Part shown: in pieces, positions 1 to 11,169 of the stretch
Layout of the letters: each line of letters starts with the position of its first letter
Position numbering within the stretch: position 1 is the first letter of the stretch
Assembly (NCBI GenBank): GCA_035771175.1
Contig: CM069589.1
Location: 27,856,201-27,920,200, forward strand
Length of the DNA stretch: 64,000 bases
Direction: 5' to 3'
Source: Paratinospora sagittata
Lineage: Eukaryota; Streptophyta; Magnoliopsida; Ranunculales; Menispermaceae
The notes under the pieces: model-generated
The model's input: only the letters and a program-made list of their open reading frames with translations
Told to the model about the DNA's origin: nothing
Databases searched by the model: none
Program-made: the position numbers and the translations under genes

Positions 1-86
1 AAGTCAGTCGAATTTTCATGTGATTCAAAAAAGTTAAGTTATTCCAGTTTCAAAACATTTTATTTGAATCATTACTTAGTCAAAAT
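1..86 (+). repeat. SIRE-type LTR fragment (R/U5 side)
   Basis: The first ~86 bases closely match the post-TATA part of the SIRE-type LTRs at about 10858-10940 and 62278-62360 (AGTCGAATTTTCAT, then TTATTTGAATCATTACTTA). The match ends at a GATT tetranucleotide, where a Ty3/gypsy pol reading frame starts without any LTR terminus. This is therefore a recombination or deletion junction, not an insertion boundary. Confidence 0.75.
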
Positions 87-1711
87 GATTATGATTTTCA
101 GCTACATTATCACCCAGGGAAAGCCAACGTAGTCGCAGATGCTTTAAGTTGAAAATCGTATAAGAACGATGCAGAAAAAACCCAGATGTACCAATTGATT
201 GAAGATTATAATTTGGGCGTAAAAAAAGGTGAAAATCATATTTTCTTATATAATATGAGTTGCAAGCCAGACCTACTACATCAAATTAAGGAAGGTCAAA
301 CTCAGGATAGAAAATTGATAAAATGGGTGGCAGGTACAAGAGTCAATAATGGAAATACAAATTTCAAGATCGATTCGGAGGGGTTATTGAGATTCAGAGA
401 TCGAATTTGTATACCTAGAATCGAGGAAATTAAAAAGATTTTATTTGATGAGGCACATCAGACTAAATACACTTTACATCCTGGTGGAGATAAGATGTAC
501 CAAAATTTGAAGAAAAACTACTGGTGGAAAGGTATGAAGAGAGATGTGGCCAAATATGTGTCTAAATGCCTTACATGTCAGCAAGTTAAGGCCGAACATA
601 AAAGACCGTCTGGATTGTTACAACCTTTAAATATCCTTGAATGGAAATGGGATAACATAACAATGGATTTCGTCGGAGCTCTTCTTAGAAATTAGAAAGG
701 TGAGGATAAGGTTTGGGTAATTGTGGATCGACTTACTAAACTGGCACACTTCTTACCTATTAAATCCACAGATCGGATTAGTAAACTGGGCGAGCTGTAT
801 GTTAAAGAGATTGTGAAGCTACACAGAGTACCCAAATCGACAGTATCAGATAAAAATTCCTTATTCACATCTCAGTTCTGGCAGAGCTTACAGTGGGAAT
901 TGGGAACCAAATTAACCATGAGCACCGCCTATCATCCTCAGACAGATGGTCAATCCGAAAGGGTTATTCAGATCTTGGAAGACATGTTGAGAGCTTGTGT
1001 ACTAGATTTCAAGGGAAATTGGAGTAAATACGTAGACCTAGCAGAGTTTGCTTATAACAATAGTTACCAGGCAAGTATACAAATGGCTCCATATGAAGCC
1101 CTATATGGACGACCATGTAGGTCACCACTGTGTTGGGCCGATTGGGAAGATAAGGTACTTACAGGACCTGATATGATAATGAAAATGAACGAAAAAGTGA
1201 AGTTGATCCAGAAAAGGCTAGTTACTGCACAAAGTAGGCAGAAGAGCTACGCAGATAAGAGGCGCCGACCTTTAGAGTTCCAAAAAGGTGATAAGGTATT
1301 TCTGAGAATAAGCCCTCAAAATGGCATCATGAGGTTTGGTAAGAAGGGAAATTATCGCCGCGATTCATTGGTCCGTTCAAGATTAGTGATCGAATTGGCG
1401 AGAATGCTTACAAACTAGACTTGCCAACTAGTTTATCCGCCATCCACAATGTGTTCCACGTGTCGATGTTGCGAAAATATGAACCAGACCCTTCCCACAC
1501 CATCGATTGGAAAGAAGTAAAAGTACAAGCTGATGCCACCTATGAAGAAGGACCTTTAAAGATCCTAGATTGAAAAGTTCATAGTTTGAGGAACAAAGAC
1601 ATTCCATTAGTTAAAGTGTTGTGGAAACATCATGGAGTTGAAGAAGCCACTTGGGAACCTGAAAGTGAAATGAAGGCCAAATATGCCGACTTATTTCAAA
1701 GAACACTCTAG
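87..1711 (+). pseudogene. Ty3/gypsy chromovirus pol, 3' part (RNase H tail, integrase, chromodomain)
   Basis: Integrase end of a Ty3/gypsy polyprotein; integrase inserts the cDNA copy into the genome. In order: the RNase H/connection tail ([14 protein letters not shown]), an H2C2 zinc-binding domain at ~450-585 ([14 protein letters not shown]), the DDE core from ~663 (MDF, VSDKN, QSERVIQILE) and a chromodomain-like end (VLWKHHGVEEATWEPE). The N-terminal protease and RT are missing because the frame starts at a junction with LTR sequence. Lesions: TGA at 150, TAG at 693, a one-base frameshift near 1347 after the GKKG motif, and TGA at ~1572. It is followed by a polypurine tract and an LTR in the same orientation, so it belongs to the 1924-4822 LTR. 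Chromodomain type suggests the Tekay/Del clade (inference). Confidence 0.9.
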
Positions 1712-1923
1712 GTAATTAATAGTACTCCATTCTATGTGCATACTATCAATTCTTTCTTTAAACTTACCAATGGGTAGGTAAACTTAATAGACTGCTAATG
1801 GAATATTTTCAACGTTTTAGGTTTCGAGATACAACTGGTCAGCAGTGGAAAAAGTTTAACATCATCAAGTAAGTAAGCTTAAACTTTAATTTCGGGATGA
1901 AATTTCTTTTAAGGCGGGAAGAA
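1712..1923 (+). other. 3' untranslated spacer and polypurine tract
   Basis: Non-coding spacer after the pol stop. It ends with TTTCGGGATGAAATTTC then a purine-rich CTTTTAAGGCGGGAAGAA that abuts the LTR TG. The same layout (TTTCGAGGGCGAAAT, then CTTTAAGGGGGG) precedes the LTR of the complete element at 37840-37873 and of its minus-strand copy at 48415-48450. This supports plus-strand priming here and a common lineage. Confidence 0.8.
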
Positions 1924-2046
1924 TGTAATCCCCTGAAATAACGGACTGGGTGAAGCCAAGGGCCTCAGCCAAATTGCCACCCTTAAAAGATTAACCACGT
2001 TGATGAAATTGGAGAAAGTTAAAAGAATCTTAATTACTCTCCACTT

Positions 2047-2193
2047 GGATTTGCAAGGATTCCGAGTGCCAACACCACAAGAGATTTCCTTCAAATTCGA
2101 TTTTATCTCCAAGTAACCAATTGAATTTGCAAGGATTCCGAGTGCCAACACCACATGAGATTTCCTTCAAATTCGATTTTATCTCCAAGTAAA
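2047..2193 (+). repeat. Direct tandem duplication, ~73-bp unit, inside the LTR
   Basis: Two adjacent near-identical copies, each containing TTTGCAAGGATTCCGAGTGC, then CAACACCACA(A/T)GAGATTT and ending in TATCTCCAAGTAA. The few differences suggest a recent duplication. Confidence 0.85.
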
Positions 2194-2559
2194 TTAACTC
2201 TAGAATTTATCTCGATCAATCTCAATCATCAACGTTAACTTTGATTCTCGTTCTTTAATCACGAACCAGTGACTGAAGCGCGCAAAAGACGGCAAGAATC
2301 CGCAGCAGTACCCACGGGTGAGAAACCTCTCATCTTCTTTTTTTTTCTTTTCTCTTTCTTTTCGCACCATAGCTATCCCTTGTTTTCACTGCCATTAACG
2401 TAATAACAAACAACCATTTCTCTTCCTCCTTCTCTCCCTCTCTCTCTGCCGCCAAATTCTCAGCACAGAGATGCTTGAGCCACCGATCTCAAAATCTCGA
2501 TCTTCATCTTTAAGATCTTCAAGATCTTCTCATTCATCTTAGAACGCCATTCGATCTTT

Positions 2560-3110
2560 AATGGCGCCTTTAATACAGATTCTCTTAAAGTAGAAGAAAT
2601 ATCCATTTCTGCTCGCGTTCTTCGTGTTGCTTCTTTGTGTTTCCACTATTCTTCTAACCAACAATCAATATCTTTACCCTTCCGCAATAACCGATCTTGG
2701 AAAAACTCAGTCGATCTCATCGTCCATGACGAAATAATCGAGTGCACCGACAAGAAGCAGAAACCCTAAAACCCTAAAACCCAATCCTGCTTCGTCAGAA
2801 ACCCAAACCCCTCTCTCTCTGCTTCATCTGAACTTCCACTCAGGCGGTTCCGCCTCCACTTCCACAGCCACTGGCGCCACCACCACCGCTAGTAACGTCG
2901 CTTTGTGCCCCGCCTTCACTTCCGCTCATGGATCTGAAACTCGTAATCTTTGCTTCGAATCTTGAAGAAGAATAAGAAAAAGAAGATTAGGTTTTATCCG
3001 ATTAACGGTTGACATAACCGCTCGGGAGATCTGGATTCTAAGTTGAAAGAAATTGAGCTGAGAGAAGGACTCTGTGATTGATGCGTGCGTGTGGAGCAGA
3101 GACGCTTGAA
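2560..3110 (+). other. Possible captured host-gene fragment inside the LTR
   Basis: This part of the LTR is richer in GC and codon-like compared with its surroundings. From ATG at ~2561 one frame reads MAPLIQILLK, a stop, then KKYPFLLAFFVLLLCVS, a basic-plus-hydrophobic stretch like the signal anchor of a plant type II membrane protein. It is followed by Ser/Thr/Pro-rich sequence with further stops, and CT-rich UTR-like sequence lies upstream. I cannot name a donor gene. It may be a transduced 5' exon or just LTR sequence with a chance reading frame. Confidence 0.3.
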
Positions 3111-4885
3111 ATTTCACTCTCTCTCTATCCCTCCCTCCCTCTTCTGACTCTTGAAATTGCCGCCGTGAAAATCCTTCTCTGATCTCTCTCTATACATTTA
3201 GCAATCCCGAATCTTGCCGCTCTCTTCTCTCTTACTCAAAGCTCTCTTTCTCTCTGCTCGCTCCGTTCCCCGCGGCACATTCCCACCACCAACAGTTGAA
3301 CCAACTAATGTGCCATTTCCACTGCCACTACCAAGTTCACAAGGCAAATCGGCATTACCATATGAAATACCACATAGACATGTATGAACATTATATTAAT
3401 ATAATATAATACAAAATAATTGATTAACGTGTGATTTATGCGTTGATATGTTGATAACGCCCAACGTCGAGGAATCTCAACACTTTTGGAATTTAGCGAT
3501 TCAGGTGGGGATGATTCTATGCCTTCATAATATTTTATTTTGATATATATATAGAAATGTTAAATTAATTAGGTCTATAGTATTATTAGATTTCTCTTGC
3601 ATGTCTATTTTATATGATTTCATATATACCATGTTGTGATTGTTAACTATGATGATATGTGTGTCAGCATGATTTTTGTTCTGATCAAATGATAATTGGA
3701 TGCATGCAATTCATGTGGTAATTGAATTCAGTTGTATATTATAATGCCTGATGATGAAATACATGACATGAGAATATTGGCATAGAAAAATTTATGTGTT
3801 AATACTATTATATTTGGCATTGTGACATGATACTATGTGTAGTGAAATTTGAATATGGCTTGTGAATACAATTAATATCATACTTAGGTTGTATGTATGG
3901 TGTGACATCACTAAAGAACATAATTAAGATAAGAATCACATATATGGGGCAGTTATTCTAAGGAATATCGCCATTGATTATTATGGGGCAGTTATTCTAA
4001 GAAATATCGCCAATGTTTATTATGGGACAGTTATTCATGATGAATATCGCCAACGAGTTTATAATTTTTGGGTAATGCCACCATGAGTTTGATTTCCTAA
4101 AGGTACGTGATTCAGAACGTGATAAAATCCTCGACTCAAACAAACTAATGTTGCAACGATTAATGTGTGAAACTTGTTTGTAATGTTCTTGTGTATGTAT
4201 CATAATAAAATGTTGTGAATTGTTTAGATGACCCACTGGGCTTTCAAGCTCACCCCTATTTTTCATATGCAGGTGCTTAGGAGAATAAAATCGCGAGTTC
4301 GTGATTAGTTCAGTAGTTCAGAGTAGTAGGGGTGGATTAATTAATTTGTTAGTATTATGGTGATAGGACTGAATATTTGATTTGATTTTTAAAAGTTTAT
4401 TATTTGAACGGGTTGTATTGACAATCGAAATTCAATGAACATTATTATGGTTAGTAAAGACCCTGTGATTTATTTCACGTGTGAATGCCTTGGACTTGAA
4501 TTCTATTTGATGAATGTATTTAAAATATTGTGTCCATGATGGATGGACAAGGGCAAGTACCATCATAATTCACTATAGAAATTTGTAAAGTGGAATTATG
4601 TGGTCCTTGGTATGAAGATGAAAGGGTATTTGTTTATCTTAACCAGTAAGTTGGTTAGAAGAATATAAATTCATAGTGTTTCAAATTTTATTACTTATAT
4701 AATGGTTATGGGTTAAGATAGACGGATACGATTAACATCTCGATTTTCAGTGATTTTCTCGATAAAATTAAAATATTCATTATTTTACTTGAAATTGAAG
4801 TTTTGAAAATCGGGGTGTTACATAACGCTTAAGTTGTTTATGCCTAGTATTGTTCTCTACCCGAGGAAGAAGTAGAAGGGTAGTT

Positions 4886-5665
4886 CATCTTGAGAGTGCC
4901 AAGGAGATTTGGGAAACACTCAAATCACTTCATTGTGAAAAGATTAACATTTGAGATGAAAAGCTCAAAGAGTCTGATAGACTTTTTGATGCCTTTGAGA
5001 TATCGGAGAATGAATCTCTCGATACGGCATGCAACAAATATCAATCTATTCTTGACGGAATGCAAGAACTGAATTAGAAAATACCTGTAGAAATATCTCT
5101 AGTATACTTCTGTGATAAGCTTCCAAAGAAATGGAATGATAAGCTGACTATGTTAGCTGAATCTGTTGAACCATAGGAAACGAGTTTAAAAGAGTTCTGT
5201 GATTTTTTGCAAACCGTGGAAAAAAAGGATGAAACTAGAAACCAAGTTAGAAAATTAGAAGAGCCACTCGCTTACTTTAGGGTTTTAGAAAGTGAGTCAG
5301 TTCATGACAACCTGCAACGTTTTATACGTCTTGTAAATGAACTTGAATACTTTGGAAAAACCATATTGCATTCTACTTTAGTACAATACTTTTTTAATAG
5401 TTTTCTTGAGAACTAGAAATATAAAATAGATTTTCTAAACGAGTACTCAAATCCATTGGAAATCAGTTTTCAACAAATTGATTATATTTTGAATGGGTTA
5501 GAAACTTCATCTGAGAGAGAAGACATTCTTGCAAATATACCAACCAGGAACGAAAGTGAAGTTGCTGATGATATATACACAATGAGTCATCAATCCTTAG
5601 CAAGCACATCCAGGACGCTCAATGAAAGATCTCCTGATAGAATGTCAAGAAAAAAGTCAGCATAG
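4886..5665 (+). pseudogene. Ty1/copia gag fragment (UBN2-type)
   Basis: Gag forms the virus-like particle of a copia retrotransposon. One reading frame runs through the whole segment. It begins with SAKEIWETLKS, which resembles the UBN2 gag-polypeptide domain, and continues through FCDKLPKKWNDKL and LEYFGKTILHSTLVQ. In-frame stops (TGA ~4949, TAG ~5075, TAG ~5174, TAG at 5414) sit mostly where C-to-T changes in CGA or CAG codons would put them. The N-terminus, zinc knuckle and pol are absent. It could be the gag remnant of the SIRE-type element that continues at 6404, with pol deleted. Confidence 0.7.
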
Positions 5666-5666
5666 A

Positions 5667-6403
5667 GAACAAAGATAATGAATTATCTCAGTTGCTTCAA
5701 CATGAGATAGAGTGCTCAAGGAGAGGACTTTGCAGTACCTTGAGGTAAAAGTCAAAAATCATGCAAAAGTATAAAAGTCATTCTTGTCACTAATGTTATT
5801 ATCAGATTATACGTATTAGTGATAAATGATTATATTTAATCATGCAATGCTTAGAATGCTTAAACATTTTCGCTCATGATTGAATTATTGATGATTGGTT
5901 GATGAAATATAACTTGTGGTATTTTTTATTCAACCATACGTTACTTAAGTTTAATTGGTCAAATCTGATTAATAGTAGTGCTTAAATGTCCTAGAGCAAA
6001 CTAATAATAAATGAGGACGCTAACGCGCATATTAGCTCTAGTCGATCAAGGATGCTAGTCAGAAAAAGGACGCTAGTCAGAAAAAGGACGCTAGTTGGTA
6101 AATATTGCTAATTAAATTAAACCGCCTTTAAAGACTAGGAAGCGATACGTGTTGGTGTGTGTCAGGAGTGAGCGTATCACTTTTTTCATTATATAGCCAA
6201 ACGTTTTGTAACCTGGCAGTCACTTTTCACCTTCTGTGCCCTAGGACGCTTCGACGAAATTTCCAGGAATTGTTTCAAAAATTACCGCTGAATCTTCATC
6301 TTTTACCTTTGGTAAATCCTGTTCTTTGTTCATTTCTGAATCCTCTAATTCCTATTGTATCAGTATTTGTGTTGTTGCCTCAGTTCTTCATATCTTTTTA
6401 TAA
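5667..6403 (+). promoter_or_regulatory. Spacer with GACGCT motif cluster and TATA box before the env-like ORF
   Basis: No coding region is seen. At ~6012-6098 there is a cluster of GGACGCT / GGATGCT motifs, including an 18-bp unit (GGACGCTAGTCAGAAAAA) repeated at 6050, 6068 and partly at 6086. A TATA-like TTATATAG lies at ~6189, then a leader free of long ORFs up to the ATG at 6404. This order copies the U3 promoters of the SIRE-type LTRs in the window. It may be an internal promoter for the env-like ORF or the scar of an LTR fragment. Confidence 0.45.
6050..6098 (+). repeat. 18-bp tandem repeat, ~2.7 copies
   Basis: GGATGCTAGTCAGAAAAA, then GGACGCTAGTCAGAAAAA, then a partial GGACGCTAGTTGG. 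The first unit differs only by C to T in the GACGCT core. Confidence 0.9.
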
Positions 6404-9328
6404 ATGTCCCCCAAACCCTAAAAGCTTCGCCCCTTTTCTGTAATAAAGCAAGTTGTTTCACCATCATCACCTCTGGAAAGGAGTGTGAGACCAAGAACTG
6501 AACCAACTCACGCCGAACTGGCTGAGGAATCCACACCATCTGCACCCACACCTCCTACTGAGACCGCGTCTGGACCATCTCACCCACCTTCCTCTTCTCA
6601 GATGAGAAGACAGGGAGATAAAGCAGAGAAGCTCATTAAACGATAAACCCGACTCTGAATTCACAAAACAATCTCTGCTAAAAAAAAATCTGTTGAGATT
6701 TCTCCCAGATTCTTTTCTGAAGCATTTTCCTTGCCAAGTGATGAAAATGCTCACATACTTTCATTCACCAAAAATAAAGTACAGTATGCAGGCTATAACA
6801 ACCTCTCTTCTCTTAATCTTATTTCAAAGAAAAAGGACCCCTCGAGTGTCAATAAGCAACTTTCAAATCAATCCTTTGAACTTATTCCTAGAATAATCCA
6901 CAAAATTATTATCCACATTATTCAGCCTAAAACCGGCAGCAGGGGTAGTGTGAATGAATTAGACTTATTCTTAATCTGGTGCATTCTGGAAAAGAAGAAA
7001 GTGAATATCTCCCACATTCTCATGCATGTGATGAATACAGTGGTTGGTAGAGGAGGAGGTCTGCCACTTGGTATGTACTTCACCACTCTGTTCGAGAAAT
7101 GTGATATCGATTTCAGTGGAGAAAACCTCAAGGAGACTAGCAGATACAACTGCATTGGTCAAACCACTGTGAAATTGATGAGATACACTTATGTCCCTGC
7201 ATTGGACAAATGGCTTCCAATGTCAGAAGTTTCACTTGAGGGAGAATCCAGTGAAAAATATGAAATAAGGGAAGAAAATGTCTCAACAATGGAGAAAGAA
7301 GCTGCCCAAACTTCTATTGCTCAAGAAGAACAGGCTGTGCAAGAAGAAGCTGCCCTAACAGCTAATATTGAACATGCTTCAATTGATGATGTGAAAATTG
7401 AACATGCAGAGCAAGCTATTTATGCTGAAGAACAATTGATGGAAGAGGTGATCCAGATTGCTCAGGCATTGTTGAAGAGCATCCGCATGAGTCAGAGACT
7501 GCTGATGCAATCTTGAAAGATTTCACCGAAAAAAGAGTCAGTGAGGACTCAGATAGAACCATCTTCGAACCACCATCTCCATTTGATGTTCCTGTATCAA
7601 TGGAATCCCAAGACTCGAAAAAGACTGAATTTGATGGTGAACAATGTGATGATACAGAGGGCTATGATCTGGCTATCATACCTTATCAGGGAGATGACAT
7701 AAATGAAAAAGTTGATGAAGAGGATCATATTGAAGATTTTCATGAGGCCAATGCAGAACCTCCAGCAGAAGATAAAATGGAATCTGCTCATGAGGAAAGC
7801 TCATCTGATCAAGAGCTGCCTTCCTATCCATATACAAGTAGGCCAAATGATGAATCTTTAGAGAGGAAGATTTTCTAAGAAGAGTGAGAGAAGATCATAT
7901 TTTTGTCATGTCTCAACTAATGACCCGTGTGGAACAGAACCAAGTTTAGCTGAATAATGAGACATTGTCAGAAGTCCAAGAATCTCTAAAATCTCAGGAG
8001 AGAGTTGAGATTAATGAGATAAAAGAATTTAACTCTCACATGATCAAGGCAACTGCATTGCTCAAGAAAATAACACAACAAATGGACACACAACTAAGTG
8101 TCATGCAAACCTTGCCTTCATCGAGCTCCATTTCATCATCAAATGATGATTTTATAAAAAACATTCAGGAGAACATGGAGTAGATTAAGACATTTAATAA
8201 AGCTTTTGTTGCCAGAGTTCTATCGAGATTGGTAGCTCCTCGACAATCTCCAGCCGAACCTCAAGTTCCTCAAAGTCACACAATGTTAGCTACACCAAGT
8301 AGTGCTGCAAGTGGCTTAATTGAAGAAGCTTTGAAGAAGATTCTTGAAGAAATTCAGAGCTAAAGAGCTAAAGTGGCTGAATCTTCTAAAGATAAGTCCA
8401 TTTCTGAAACTCTGCAATCAGTTTTGGATGTTATCTTGGATCAAGTACCGAGTTAGACATCGCTTGATCCGGTGCTGCATGCCATCTTTAGTCTAAAAGA
8501 GAATATAGACACTACAAGGCCAACACAACCAGAGGATGATAGACTATCCAAGATTCTCGACTTGGTTACTCGTGCATTTGAAAGCTAAAAAACTTGGAGA
8601 ACAAGATGCCTTTCCTTGCCACAACCATTATGGATCTATCTTATATTGTCATCACAGCTGCAAATCGAGTGGAAGGAGTAGTAGGCTTCTTTGAAGACCT
8701 CTTCAAGGCAATGAACAGTAGGATGTATTCTACTGTGTGGTATATTACCTCTAGTATGAAACGTTTTACAAAGCTCTTTCATCTGTTGGAGAAGAAGGGT
8801 GTCAAAGTTTCACTTGCACCACGAGCTCCAGCCTTTACATGTCCTCAAGGACCTAAGGAGTCTGACAGACTTCATGGCATATTAGCATGTGAAGATGAAG
8901 AAGAATCTGATGAAGAGTCGTTACACAGAATTAGTTGAAGAGTGTCTCCACCCCCAGATTCCTCATCAGAGACCTTTCCTGATCCTAAACGCAAGTGACC
9001 AATCAGGCCAGAATTTAAAGGTCACACACTTTCTCCTGATTTTGCTCAAGGTCTTACGAAACGGAAAGCTAAAGGCTTCAAACCTAGTCCACCTCTTGAT
9101 CCATTTAAATTTGGTGTTTCCAAGCATGCTCACGAAAAATTCATTAAAAAGTCTAGGAAGGGTATTGTAATTGATGAATCTGTCAGTAGTGTGGAGACAA
9201 AACACACGTGGCTCTTCAAGACCACAAACACCAAGGAAACCCAAGAATTTTGCACCTAGTTCCAGTGGATCCAAGAGGATGAGGAGGCCGAAAGAAAAAG
9301 GAAGGGGAAGGGTCTCAGTATGAGCTAA
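6404..9328 (+). pseudogene. SIRE/Maximus env-like ORF, degenerate
   Basis: A long, frame-broken coding region between the deleted pol and the 3' LTR, which is where SIRE/Maximus elements carry an extra env-like ORF. The proposed start is MSPKP at 6404, followed by a Pro/Ser/Thr-rich N-terminus. From 6731 comes a ~160-residue globular part (LDLFLIWCILEKKKVNISHI, GGGLPLGMYFTTLFE) that resembles the putative plant transposon protein domain (PF20167) from memory. Then an acidic Glu-rich tract (~7260-7870), amphipathic segments (7965-8180), and a Pro-rich, basic C-terminus ending at 9326-9328. Frame changes fall near 7450-7490, 7880, 8590 and 8940, with many stops. No convincing signal peptide or fusion peptide is seen, so an envelope role is only positional. 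Confidence 0.7.
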
Positions 9329-9618
9329 GCCTACCCACTTTTTGATGTTTTCAAAAGGGGGAGAAGAGAAAATGCAGATATTAAGGCTAAGTTAGCTCTA
9401 GAGAGGGAAGCTACATGTAAGGGAGAGTTCTATCTAAGTTATTGTATTCATTCTTGTATATTGTATTGCTTGCAACTTATCGTGTAAATCTTTATGATTG
9501 AAATGAGATATAACTAATATGTATGCAGATATTGTTCTAAATTCGTTATATGTTTAATACATGAATATAATTATTTGCATGATCTCTGAGTATTTGAAAT
9601 CATCAAAAATGGGGAGCT
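9329..9618 (+). other. Spacer with two polypurine tracts before the LTR
   Basis: Two PPT-like sites lie here. One follows the ORF end (TTCAAAAGGGGGAGAAG, ~9350-9366). The other directly abuts the LTR (ATCAAAAATGGGGAGCT, ~9602-9618). About 250 bp separate them. The same pair, ~310 bp apart, occurs at 54226-54241 and 54540-54558 in another SIRE-type 3' end. Confidence 0.75.
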
Positions 9619-9974
9619 TGTTATCTTAATGAAGCCTATGATATGAATGTTTTGATGATTCCAAATATCTTCAGTTTGTGTATCTAATGATCTTGTCAAG
9701 TGTTTCAGATTTATCAAGAATCAAGATCAAGAAATTGTGCTCACAAGCCCATTGAACAAATCAAAGTAAAGTTCCGAGTATGTTAGTACTTAGAATGTAA
9801 AGTCTATCGATCAACTTACTCTCAGCAAGATTTTGTCGTTTGCATTTTTTGGTCGTAACATTTTAATCGTACCTTATGATTTCTAAAGCATTTGATTTGA
9901 TTAAGAGAAACAATGATTTTTATCGAGCTTTAATTGAGAAATCAAAAACCGCTTTTATAAAAGTCTTTCAAGAC

Positions 9975-10560
9975 ACTAATGTTTTAGCAGCGCCCTCCTG
10001 GACTTGATGAGTCAGGACGCTGATAAAATATTAGGAAGCTCAAGGTTGAATTGAACTGATTAACAAGGACACTTATTTGTTTATAGCGACCTTTCTTTTA
10101 TCAACCTTTGAGAATGTCTGGACGCTGACTTAGTTTCAGCTTGCTGCAAGTTTTTTAGAATGTTGATTTCTATCTTTAAGGATGTTGATAGGTTATCAGG
10201 ACACTACTTTTGTAGGAGCGCCCTCATCTTTAGAATCAACTTTAATAGCTTTCATGACGCTTACTGTCCTTCAATGCACTTAACATTATTTTAAAATTGT
10301 TTTTAAATATCAAGACGCTTACTCTTGAGTAGCACCCTCGTGTGTTTAATGTTTCAAAACAAAACAGGACGTTAACTGCGAAGTAGCACCCTCATGATTT
10401 AAGTCGTTTAATTGTCAAAGTAAATCAGGACGCTTACTATTTAGTAGCGCCCTCACTTCATTGTTCAGTAGGACACATGATTTTCTATGAGCGTCCTCAA
10501 AGGAGCAAAACGACAGAAATTATATTTTTGTTGTTCTGACATGTACGTCCTCTTCGCCAT
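9975..10560 (+). promoter_or_regulatory. U3 cluster of inverted GGACGCT / AGCGCCC motifs
   Basis: About ten copies of AGGACGCT or GACGCT, each followed within ~5-20 bases by AGCGCCCTC or a decayed form. Example: CAGGACGCTTACT, short loop, AGTAGCGCCCTCA near 10428-10456. Each pair can fold as a hairpin with one A/C mismatch. The cluster ends ~230 bp before the TATA box. Confidence 0.75.
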
Positions 10561-10787
10561 CTTTTTAGAACAACTTTTCATACAAAATCAATTTTTTGTA
10601 TTTGTAAGATATATTCTCTTATTCACGAACCACGTCTTCTAAAACTTTCCTTATTCGTGTATCTGGAGAAAATCAGAATATTCATGACATGTGCAATTGC
10701 CATTTTCGTGATATATTCTAGCTGTTGTGAGTAAATGTTCATATTTGAAATTCAAATTCAAATGAACAACAACTTCATCTCTACAAG

Positions 10788-10799
10788 TCTATAAATACA
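10788..10799 (+). promoter_or_regulatory. LTR TATA box
   Basis: TCTATAAATACA downstream of the motif cluster and upstream of the conserved leader. The same position carries CTATAAATA in the other SIRE-type LTRs. Confidence 0.75.
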
Positions 10800-11169
10800 G
10801 ACACTTAACAATCTGCTAAGACCACTAAAAATTCACTGAGCCAAAACACTTTTCGAAAGTTAGTCGAATTTTCATTTGATTCAAAAAGCTTAAGTTATTC
10901 CAGTTTCAAAGCATTTTATTTGAATCATTACTTAGTCAAAAGATTTTCATATTGCACTAACATTCTATCTTTATCTAAAAATCTATTTGAAAGTTTGAAC
11001 TGTTTTCACTCAAATTGTTCAACACTTTTTAGCTTATATTGTTCTTGCTGAAAGAGAAATTTGAGAGATAGTTCATAGGATACAATTGTACTCAATTTCA
11101 TATCTTGTATACTGTATCAAGATTGTAATAGTAGTTAGATAAACTACTGAGTTGACATTCCCATATTCA

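Larger units (their letters stand above)
1924..4822 (+). repeat. Ty3/gypsy 3' LTR, 2.9 kb
   Basis: Starts TGTAATCCCC right after the polypurine tract and ends GGGGTGTTACA, giving TG...CA ends. At 4228-4255 it carries the box ACCCACTGGGC...AAGCTCACCCC, shared in degenerate form by the other gypsy-type LTRs in the window. Internal features are a direct duplication at ~2047-2193, an imperfect three-copy repeat at ~3948-4050 (GGGCAGTTATTC...AATATCGCCA) and a possibly captured host segment at ~2560-3110. The 5' partner LTR is missing, so no TSD can be tested. Confidence 0.85.

Noticed and set aside
2766..2790. Telomere-like CCCTAAAA run
   Set aside because: Only about three units with an eight-base period rather than the seven-base plant telomere unit, inside an LTR.
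6404..9328. True envelope glycoprotein
   Set aside because: No signal peptide, furin-like site, fusion peptide or clear transmembrane anchor could be seen. Only its position after pol suggests env, so it is called env-like.
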